A model generated the notes under the pieces. That model was not told where the DNA came from and did no database searches. It saw only the letters and a list, made by a program, of their open reading frames with translations. A stretch of 7,578 nt of DNA from Acidobacteriota bacterium (lineage in GTDB: Bacteria; Acidobacteriota; Blastocatellia; RBC074): the NCBI GenBank assembly GCA_017991275.1, contig JAGNMH010000251.1, forward strand, positions 1 through 7,578, given 5' to 3'. This document shows positions 1 to 5,572 of this stretch, piece by piece (within the stretch, counting starts at the first letter, position 1; every line of letters begins with the position of its first letter). The position numbers and the translations under genes were made by a program.

Positions 1-13
1 CTCTTTACAGCCA

Positions 14-30
14 CTTAAGTTGCCCTTAAG
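14..30. repeat. Two CTTAAG palindromes one helical turn apart
   Basis: CTTAAG occurs at 14-19 and again at 25-30, so the two 6-bp palindromes start 11 bp apart, about one DNA turn. They lie upstream of the receptor gene. They could be two half-sites of an operator or simply a chance short repeat. Nothing else in the first 70 bases looks like a gene, and no clear sigma70 promoter was found between 1 and 150. Confidence 0.25.
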
Positions 31-79
31 CTGCCGCGCGTATCGTCTCAGATCATTCCTTTACATTCACAAAGTCATT

Positions 80-110
80 CCGGTACGGCAGGGTTTCTGT
101 CGTAAGCCGG
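80..110 (+). promoter_or_regulatory. Bulged hairpin in the leader of the receptor gene
   Basis: Bases 84-91 (TACGGCAG) pair with 97-104 (CTGTCGTA), with one G-T wobble, across a 5-nt loop (GGTTT). Outside this, CCGG at 80-83 pairs with CCGG at 107-110, leaving a 2-nt bulge (AG). The stem is followed by a pyrimidine-rich stretch (TTGTCTCTTTTC, 111-122) and ends 40 bases before the receptor start codon. It could be the terminator of a gene lying left of the window, or a leader hairpin acting on receptor expression. The downstream T tract is interrupted, so termination is not certain. Confidence 0.4.
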
Positions 111-150
111 TTGTCTCTTTTCAACAACGAATACTCACCAAGGGGAACGA

Positions 151-3100
151 ATGAAAAACAAACCATCTTTTTTGCGAGGTGTGACGACTGCTTTCGCAGT
201 GGTTGCTGTGCTTTTGTTTGCCACAGCATCCGGTTACGCCCAATTCGACACAGCGACAGTATTGGGCACGGTCAAGGATTCGACCGGCGCCGTGTTGCCA
301 GGCGTCACCGTAACTTTGAAAAACATTGATACAGGTATTGCCGTCAACGCCCAATCCGACAGTGAAGGCAACTTCCAGTTCGCCAACGTCAGGATTGGCA
401 ATTACCGCATCAGTTCTGAAAAACAGGGGTTTTCCACGGCAGTGGCGGAGCGAGTCAACGTCACGGTCAATGCGCGTCAGCGAATTGACCTGACTATGCA
501 ACCCGGCGCAGTGACCGAAACCGTGGTCATCACCGACGCGGTTCAGTTGCTGGAAACCGATTCCAGCGTGCGCGGTCAGGTAGTCCAAAAACAGCAGATT
601 GTCAGTTTGCCGCTCAATGGCCGTTCGTATGCCAATCTGGTTTTACTGGCTCCGGGCGTGCGTGAATCTTCGACCAACGCGGCAACTGGCGGCGGACGCG
701 AGGCTGCGTTCAACGTTAATGGATTGCGCGCGACCTTCAACAACTTCCTGCTGGACGGAGTGGACAACAATGCCTACGGAACCAGCAATCAGGGCTTTTC
801 GTCTCAGATTGTTCAGGTTTCGCCCGACGCCGTGGATGAGTTCAAAGTCCAAACCAACACTTACAGCGCGGAATTCGGTCGCAGCGGCGGCGCGGTGATC
901 AACGCCGCTTATCGCAGCGGCACAAACCAGTTTCACGGCAGCGTCTGGGAATTCCATCGCAACACGGTTCTGAACGCCGTAGGTTTTTTCAAACCTGTCA
1001 GCGGCGTCAAACCTCCGTTGATCCGCAATCAGTTCGGAGCCACCCTGGGCGGCCCAATCATCAAAGACCGAACTTTCTTCTTTCTGGATTACGAAGGTTT
1101 TCGTCAGGTGGCCAAGGACATAGCCTTTTCAACTCTGCCGACTTTGCAGCAACGCCAGGGAATTCTGACCGGTGACGTTCGAGCGCCGTATGACTTCGTT
1201 GATTCGACTGGCGCTACGGTCAAAGCCGGAACCATCTTCACCGCCGGACAGCGCGTGCCAATGACCGCGTTGGCTAAAAAGGTGCTGAGCGAATTGCCCG
1301 CCCCGAATATCGCTGGCAAAACCGAGACGAACTTTGCCAGCAATTACAGCGAACTGGTGACCAATCGAAACTTCAACGACAAATTCAATATCAAGCTGGA
1401 TCATCATTTCAGCGAAAAGCTGAATGGATTTGTCCGCATCAGCCATCGCAAAGTAAATGAGTTCAATGGCCCCGGCATTCCAGGCCCGTCGGGCAGCGGC
1501 GGCAACGGTTATATCAACGTGCTGAACCAGCAATTGGTCTTCGGTGCAACTTACATCATGTCGAACGGTTCGGCGCTTGAAGCGCGATTGGGTGTTTCAA
1601 AAATCGAAGGCGGCAAGCGTCCTCCATTGAGCGGAGGGCCGAGCGTGCGTGAACTTTATGGCATTACCGGCCTGCCCGACGATCCTTCGATTACGGGCGG
1701 ATTGACCACTCAAACTGTGACAGGTTTTTCGCAAATAGGCAGGCAGGCGACCAATCCGCAATTCCAGAATCCGTTCACCATCAACCCCAGATTCAATTAC
1801 ACAATGACACTGGGCCGTCACAGCCTGAAAGCCGGTTACGAATATCTGGCTGTCAACACCGACGTGCAAGACACCAATCCATTGATGGGTTTGGATACTT
1901 ATTCCAGCCAGTTCAGTCGTGCCAGCACCTCGTCGGCGAACACGATCTTCAATCTTTCTGATTTCTTTTTCGGAGCGCGTTCGCAATACGAATTCGCCAA
2001 TCTGCTGGTGGTGGAAATGCAGCGAAGATTGCATTACGCCTACGCCCAGGACGACTTCAAGGTGAACAACCGGCTGACGCTGAATCTGGGAGTGCGTTAC
2101 GAATTCGCCACGCCTTACACCGAAGCGAGCAACAGGTTGTCGAACTTCGATCCGGCGACCAAAACCATCATTCAGGCCAAGGACGGTTCGATATACAACC
2201 GTTCGCTGGTTGATCCGGATTACAACAACTTCGCTCCGCGACTTGGCTTTGCCTATAACCTGCTGGACAAAACGGTTTTGCGCGGCGGTTACGGCATCGG
2301 TTACGTGCATTTCAACCGCATTGGCAGCGCCGATTTGCTGGCGACGAACTTCCCTCAAATCACTCGCGCCAACGTAACGCAAAACGCCGCGCTGGCGCTT
2401 TGCACCGGTAATGTCTTTGCGGAAGGGTGTTTCCGTCCAACTCAAGCCGGTTACCCGACCAACCTGCCGAATAACGTTGTGCTGTTCACGCCGCGTGAAA
2501 CCCGCACCGCGTACATACAGAACTGGCAACTGTCGGTTCAGCGCGAACTGCCCGGCAATATGCTGCTGGACGTAGCCTATGTCGGCAATCATGCCCTGAA
2601 GCTGTTGATGCTGGCCGATTACAATCAGGCGCGTCCGCTGACCACAGCGGAACTGGCTTTGCCAGCCGCTCAGCGCCCGGCTCTGGATGCTCGCCGCCCG
2701 ATTTCCGGGTTCCGTTCGATTTCTGCAACGCTGCCTGCTGCCTATTCGAACTACCACGCGCTGCAGGTGAAATTCGAGCGTCGTTTTTCAAAAGGCGTTT
2801 ACGTCCTGAATTCTTTCACCTGGTCCAAGGCGATTGACAACGCCAGTCAGGTTTTGGAAGAGCCGGGCGGCAACACAGGCACCCCGCAAAACCTGTTCAA
2901 CATAGCGGCGGATCGAGGCATTGGCGCTTACGATCAACCTTTCAACAACACGACCAGCTTCGTTTGGGAATTGCCGCTTGGAAAAGGCAGGGCTTTTTTA
3001 AGCGATCTGCCTTATGCAATAGACGCAGTTTTGGGCGGGTGGAATCTGACAGGCATTAACACCATGACCAGCGGTCAGGCGGTTAATTTCCGATACACGC

Positions 3101-3537
3101 CTTCACCTGTGACGGCAAACCTGCCTACGTTCCTTGGAGGCATTGCCTTGCGCCCAAACCTGGTCGGCAATCCGTTGTTGTCCAATGGGCGCACTATTGA
3201 TCGTTGGTTCAACACAGAAGCAATTCGTTTGCCGACTCAGGATCAACCGTTCGGGAATGCCGGGCGTAATTTGGGGCGCGGCCCGTCGTTTTACCAATTC
3301 GATCTGGGTTTGCAGAAAAGCCTGGCGCTGCCGGTCATCAACGAAAGTTCCAGGCTGGAATTCCGCGCGGAGTTCTTCAATCTGCTGAACAAAACCAACT
3401 TTGGCACGCCAAGCGGAACTGCTACCGGAATTGTGTTTAACGCTGATGGGACGCTTCGCACGGCGGGCGGCTTCGGCACCATTCGTTCAACGTTTCCGGC
3501 ACGCCAGATTCAGTTTGCGCTGAAACTGTCGTTCTGA
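151..3537 (+). CDS. TonB-dependent receptor, Oar-like, with carboxypeptidase-regulatory-like N-terminal domain
   Basis: This 1128-residue protein is an outer-membrane active transporter or adhesin-like receptor that would take energy from TonB-ExbBD. Residues 1-30 form a signal peptide (basic start, hydrophobic core, cleavage likely after SGYA). Residues about 33-117 are a carboxypeptidase-regulatory-like beta-sandwich (GTVKDSTGAVLPGVTVTL, then the GNFQFANVRIGNYRI pattern). A TonB-box-like ETVVIT lies at 123-128. A plug domain follows to about 265, with LPLNGRSYANLVLLAPGV and LLDGVDNN. The rest is a beta-barrel rich in aromatic strands, ending in the outer-membrane-type QIQFALKLSF with terminal Phe. 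The start is set by AGGGG at 141-145, five bases before ATG. The length fits the Oar-like receptors common in Acidobacteriota. No SusD-like lipoprotein lies next to it, so a SusCD glycan importer is not supported. The ligand is unknown. Confidence 0.93.
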   Translation: MKNKPSFLRGVTTAFAVVAVLLFATASGYAQFDTATVLGTVKDSTGAVLPGVTVTLKNIDTGIAVNAQSDSEGNFQFANVRIGNYRISSEKQGFSTAVAERVNVTVNARQRIDLTMQPGAVTETVVITDAVQLLETDSSVRGQVVQKQQIVSLPLNGRSYANLVLLAPGVRESSTNAATGGGREAAFNVNGLRATFNNFLLDGVDNNAYGTSNQGFSSQIVQVSPDAVDEFKVQTNTYSAEFGRSGGAVINAAYRSGTNQFHGSVWEFHRNTVLNAVGFFKPVSGVKPPLIRNQFGATLGGPIIKDRTFFFLDYEGFRQVAKDIAFSTLPTLQQRQGILTGDVRAPYDFVDSTGATVKAGTIFTAGQRVPMTALAKKVLSELPAPNIAGKTETNFASNYSELVTNRNFNDKFNIKLDHHFSEKLNGFVRISHRKVNEFNGPGIPGPSGSGGNGYINVLNQQLVFGATYIMSNGSALEARLGVSKIEGGKRPPLSGGPSVRELYGITGLPDDPSITGGLTTQTVTGFSQIGRQATNPQFQNPFTINPRFNYTMTLGRHSLKAGYEYLAVNTDVQDTNPLMGLDTYSSQFSRASTSSANTIFNLSDFFFGARSQYEFANLLVVEMQRRLHYAYAQDDFKVNNRLTLNLGVRYEFATPYTEASNRLSNFDPATKTIIQAKDGSIYNRSLVDPDYNNFAPRLGFAYNLLDKTVLRGGYGIGYVHFNRIGSADLLATNFPQITRANVTQNAALALCTGNVFAEGCFRPTQAGYPTNLPNNVVLFTPRETRTAYIQNWQLSVQRELPGNMLLDVAYVGNHALKLLMLADYNQARPLTTAELALPAAQRPALDARRPISGFRSISATLPAAYSNYHALQVKFERRFSKGVYVLNSFTWSKAIDNASQVLEEPGGNTGTPQNLFNIAADRGIGAYDQPFNNTTSFVWELPLGKGRAFLSDLPYAIDAVLGGWNLTGINTMTSGQAVNFRYTPSPVTANLPTFLGGIALRPNLVGNPLLSNGRTIDRWFNTEAIRLPTQDQPFGNAGRNLGRGPSFYQFDLGLQKSLALPVINESSRLEFRAEFFNLLNKTNFGTPSGTATGIVFNADGTLRTAGGFGTIRSTFPARQIQFALKLSF

Positions 3538-3576
3538 TCCAAAAGCCGTCGCAGCTTTTCAGATGGCTGAAACACA

Positions 3577-3627
3577 AAGAGCGCGAACAAAATCACGGCA
3601 TGACGCCATGGTTTTGTTCGCGCTTTT
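3577..3627 (+). terminator. Rho-independent-type terminator after the receptor gene
   Basis: AAGAGCGCGAACAAAA (3577-3592) pairs with TTTTGTTCGCGCTTTT (3612-3627): 16 bp including one G-T wobble, around a 19-nt loop. The right arm ends in TTTT and a T-rich run follows (ACTTTCTATTT). The stem begins 40 bases after the receptor stop codon. A shorter hairpin, AAAAGC (3541-3546) with GCTTTT (3554-3559), sits directly after the stop and may add to termination. The U tract is not a clean run, but stem length and position make this a good terminator for the receptor transcript. Confidence 0.75.
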
Positions 3628-3665
3628 ACTTTCTATTTGCGTCTGGCAAAAAATACAAGCTTTGA

Positions 3666-3693
3666 TTGACTCTGAATCGAAACCAAGTAATAT
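3666..3693 (+). promoter_or_regulatory. Predicted sigma70-type promoter for the small beta-barrel gene
   Basis: TTGACT (3666-3671) and TAATAT (3688-3693) are separated by 16 bases, and each matches the housekeeping -35 and -10 consensus at five of six positions. The site lies after the receptor terminator and about 100 bases before the next start codon. That would give a leader of roughly 95 nt containing a C-rich tract. It indicates that the gene at 3796 is transcribed independently of the receptor gene. The motif match is the only evidence. Confidence 0.5.
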
Positions 3694-3795
3694 CCCGCCG
3701 ACCTGCGAGTTGATTTACGGTACCCCCCCAACCCCCTTTGACGACAACGATCGCCAAACTGAGCCGCATGCCTGGCGTGTGGTTTCGGAGGAACC

Positions 3796-4533
3796 ATGAA
3801 AATCAATTCGACCTTTGCTCTTACCTTGCTGTTTTTGACTTTGCTTAACTTTCCAGCAATCGCTCAAACCGACGCTGCCGCGACGATTCCAATCACAACT
3901 TCGACTGAGGCTGCCGAATCCGGGAAAACGATTCCGCCACAATCAAAAAGCGTGTTTTCGGGACTTGGCATTTTCTCGTTTGAAATATCTGCCGGAGGCT
4001 TTGGCCCCAAGGGAGATTTGCGACAAAGCGGTTTGTTTGAAAATGCTTTTGCCATTGGCTTCAACGGAGGGATAACTCCGCCGAAAGCGCGGCAACTGCA
4101 AATTGATTTCGGCGTGGATGTGGCCTTTGAAGGCCTGACCGGACGCCGCGATATTCCGATTGCTCCGGGATTGGGAGTCAAAGTAAACGACGCACAAACC
4201 TTTCCTTATGCCGGAGCGCGCGTTTACCTGACGCCTCGCAAAAACAAGGTGCTGGTTTCAGTCGGCGGCGGCGGAGCCTTCGGGGCTTACAACGAATACA
4301 TCAACTCCGGCGAAGATGGCCCGCAGTTGGATTGCACAGTTTGCGAATCTCGTTGGGGAACCGGCGGATATGCGATGGGGCAGGTGCGCTATCGGTTTGA
4401 AAACGGACTGGGTGTCGGGCTGACGACAAAATACTATTCGATCAGAACCAGCGGATATGGCTTTTCCAACGCGCTTGGGCGCAGATCGTCGGATCAATGG
4501 CTGGGTGTGATGCTAACCTTCAGTTTCAACTAA
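3796..4533 (+). CDS. Exported hypothetical protein, probably a small outer-membrane beta-barrel
   Basis: I do not recognise the family of this 245-residue protein. Residues 1-23 form a signal peptide, with likely cleavage after AIA in PAIAQTDA. A low-complexity Ala/Thr/Ser/Pro linker (about 24-52) follows. From residue 55 the chain shows alternating polar and hydrophobic or aromatic segments typical of transmembrane beta-strands (FSFEISAGGFG, LQIDFGVDVAFEG, YAGARVYLTP, MGQVRYRFENGLGVGLTTKYYS, WLGVMLTFSFN). The Gly-rich VSVGGGGAFGAY (154-165) is in keeping with this. A CxxC pair (Cys180, Cys183) sits between two predicted strands. The C-terminus ends FSFN, so the usual terminal Phe is one residue inside the end. 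The start has GGAGG at 3787-3791, four bases before ATG. It has its own promoter and is followed by a hairpin, so it is probably a single-gene unit. A role in pore formation or surface structure is a guess. Confidence 0.8.
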   Translation: MKINSTFALTLLFLTLLNFPAIAQTDAAATIPITTSTEAAESGKTIPPQSKSVFSGLGIFSFEISAGGFGPKGDLRQSGLFENAFAIGFNGGITPPKARQLQIDFGVDVAFEGLTGRRDIPIAPGLGVKVNDAQTFPYAGARVYLTPRKNKVLVSVGGGGAFGAYNEYINSGEDGPQLDCTVCESRWGTGGYAMGQVRYRFENGLGVGLTTKYYSIRTSGYGFSNALGRRSSDQWLGVMLTFSFN

Positions 4534-4543
4534 ATCCGGTAAT

Positions 4544-4578
4544 ACGAAAGGGCAGGTTTTGTCAGCCTGCCCTTTCGT
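4544..4578. terminator. Hairpin between convergent genes, possible two-way terminator
   Basis: ACGAAAGGGCAGG (4544-4556) and CCTGCCCTTTCGT (4566-4578) are perfect 13-bp inverted repeats around a 9-nt loop (TTTTGTCAG). The element begins 10 bases after the stop codon of the beta-barrel gene and lies 37 bases beyond the stop of the minus-strand ThuA gene. It is therefore placed to end both transcripts. Neither side has a good T tract, so it may work with Rho or as a 3' end stabiliser rather than as a classic intrinsic terminator. Confidence 0.65.
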
Positions 4579-4615
4579 TGGATTCAAATTTCACTGCTCT
4601 GAAACAGGCTCAACT

Positions 4616-5422
4616 TTACTTCGTTCGCTTGGCAGCCCATTTCACAGCGCCCACCAACATCGTCTGGTAACGAGCATCATTCCAGATCGCGGAGTTGTGG
4701 CCAGGTTCGGAATAAAACACGCGGCCTTTGCCGTAATTGCGATACCAGACCAGCGGAAATGAATCGGGTTTGATATTGGCGTTGCCTTCGACGGCGTGAA
4801 TGCCTTTCGCGCCTTTTTTGGTCATGTCGGTTTTGGTTATGTCCATGCTCATGACGACTTTGACGTTGGCTGAGTTGAATTGTTTGAACTGGTAAGTCTC
4901 TTCGACCCACTCAAACGAATCTTCAAACTGTTTGGTCAACGGGAAAGTCTTGTCGTCTTTGCGCACGGCGACTTTGGTGTTGGATGTCCACGGATGTCCG
5001 TCGAAATATCCGCCGATCAATTCGCCGTACTCAGCCCATTTGTAAAACGTGTCGGTCGCGCTGTGAATGCCGATGAAGCCTTTGCCGTTTTTGACGAAAT
5101 CCAAAAACAGCTTTTTCTGCTCATCCGACCACGGCAGCTCGCCTGTGGTGTAAAAGACCAGCACGTCTATGTTTTTCAGATTTTCGGCAGTGATGACGCT
5201 GGCGGAATCCTGGGAAACAGTGACTTCAAAGCCGTTTTTGTCGCCGAGTTCTTTCAGAATCTTTTCGGACTCAGGCAGCACTCCATGCTTGAAGCCTTTG
5301 CATTCGGTGATGTAAGTGACGCGGATTTTCTTTTGCGCCGAAGCTTTTGAAACCGGCGCAATTGCCGAAGCCGCAAAGATCAAAACGATTGCAATCAGCC
5401 AAAGTAAGTTTCGCTTTTTCAT
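4616..5422 (-). CDS. Secreted ThuA-domain protein (trehalose-utilisation-like)
   Basis: This 268-residue protein has the ThuA fold, related to class I glutamine amidotransferases. ThuA of rhizobia takes part in breakdown of trehalose and related disaccharides through keto-sugar intermediates; the reaction of this homologue is not known. Residues 1-29 are a signal peptide (MKKRNLLWLI start, cleavage probably after ASA before QKK), so it acts in the periplasm or outside the cell. Family hallmarks are visible: VTYITECKGFKH (35-46), IDVLVFYTTGELPWSDEQKK (85-104), GKGFIGIHSATDTF (113-126), GGYFDGHPW (137-145), and PLVWYRNYGKGRVFY (223-237) followed by EPGHNSAIW. The frame stays open upstream to 5476, but those codons run into a repeat element; this start has its own AAGGA and begins a proper signal peptide. 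It lies 150 bases downstream of the isomerase-like gene on the same strand and is probably co-transcribed with it. Confidence 0.9.
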   Translation of the reverse strand: MKKRNLLWLIAIVLIFAASAIAPVSKASAQKKIRVTYITECKGFKHGVLPESEKILKELGDKNGFEVTVSQDSASVITAENLKNIDVLVFYTTGELPWSDEQKKLFLDFVKNGKGFIGIHSATDTFYKWAEYGELIGGYFDGHPWTSNTKVAVRKDDKTFPLTKQFEDSFEWVEETYQFKQFNSANVKVVMSMDITKTDMTKKGAKGIHAVEGNANIKPDSFPLVWYRNYGKGRVFYSEPGHNSAIWNDARYQTMLVGAVKWAAKRTK

Positions 5423-5429
5423 AAGGATG

Positions 5430-5434
5430 TCCTT
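5430..5434 (-). promoter_or_regulatory. Ribosome binding site fixing the ThuA start
   Basis: On the minus strand AAGGA (5434 down to 5430) lies seven bases before the ATG at 5422. It favours the start that gives a clean signal peptide over the upstream ATG at 5476, which lies inside the inverted repeat element. The site is half of a small palindrome (AAGGA-TG-TCCTT, 5423-5434), which could weakly mask it in the mRNA. Confidence 0.6.
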
Positions 5435-5452
5435 GTTGATGGTGGGAACAAC

Positions 5453-5558
5453 TTTGGAGTGCGGTGGCTCCGGCACCGCTTTAGTAGTCCTTTTGATCGG
5501 CAGATGAATTCTCTGTCAAAGGACTACTAAAGCTATGCCAAAGGCATAGCACTCCAAA
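5453..5558. repeat. Inverted pair of 41-nt structured repeat units (BIME- or MITE-like)
   Basis: The left unit (5453-5493) reads TTTGGAGTGC, a 15-nt core (GGTGGCTCCGGCACC), then GCTTTAGTAGTCCTTT. The right unit (5518-5558), read on the minus strand, has the same 10-nt and 16-nt flanks around a different core (TATGCCTTTGGCATA). Each core forms its own hairpin with the adjoining GC. The two units pair with each other through 10 bp outside (5453-5462 with 5549-5558) and 16 bp inside (5478-5493 with 5518-5533). The 24-nt spacer (5494-5517) extends the inner stem as GGCAGA (5499-5504) with TCTGTC (5512-5517). The whole can fold as a four-way junction. It lies between the isomerase-like gene (14 bp beyond its stop) and the ThuA gene (30 bp before its start), and carries no gene. 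It resembles dispersed palindromic repeats; copy number elsewhere cannot be judged here. Confidence 0.85.
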
Positions 5559-5572
5559 CTGATTCCGATTGT

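Noticed and set aside
1597..2757. A 386-codon minus-strand frame inside the receptor gene.
   Set aside because: Lies wholly within the well-supported receptor; its translation is Arg/Gln/Val-rich and shows no family motifs.
3563..3799. A 78-codon plus-strand frame between the receptor and beta-barrel genes, ending in an ATGA overlap with the latter.
   Set aside because: It runs through the terminator stem and the predicted promoter, has no ribosome site, and the overlap follows trivially from a gene starting ATGA. A hydrophobic run (MVLFALLLSICVW) is read from the terminator loop and right arm.
5423..5434. AAGGA-TG-TCCTT palindrome as a translational switch on ThuA.
   Set aside because: The 2-nt loop is too small for a stable RNA hairpin, and a trimmed 4-bp stem would be weak; probably chance.
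5423..5476. Upstream in-frame extension of the ThuA gene to an ATG at 5476.
   Set aside because: The extra 18 codons would place a Pro-rich stretch before a standard signal peptide and begin inside the repeat element, with no ribosome site. The ATG at 5422 has AAGGA seven bases upstream.
5453..5558. The inverted repeats as a CRISPR array or as ends of an insertion sequence.
   Set aside because: There are only two units, in opposite order, with a single 24-nt spacer and no cas gene or transposase; too short to be an autonomous element.
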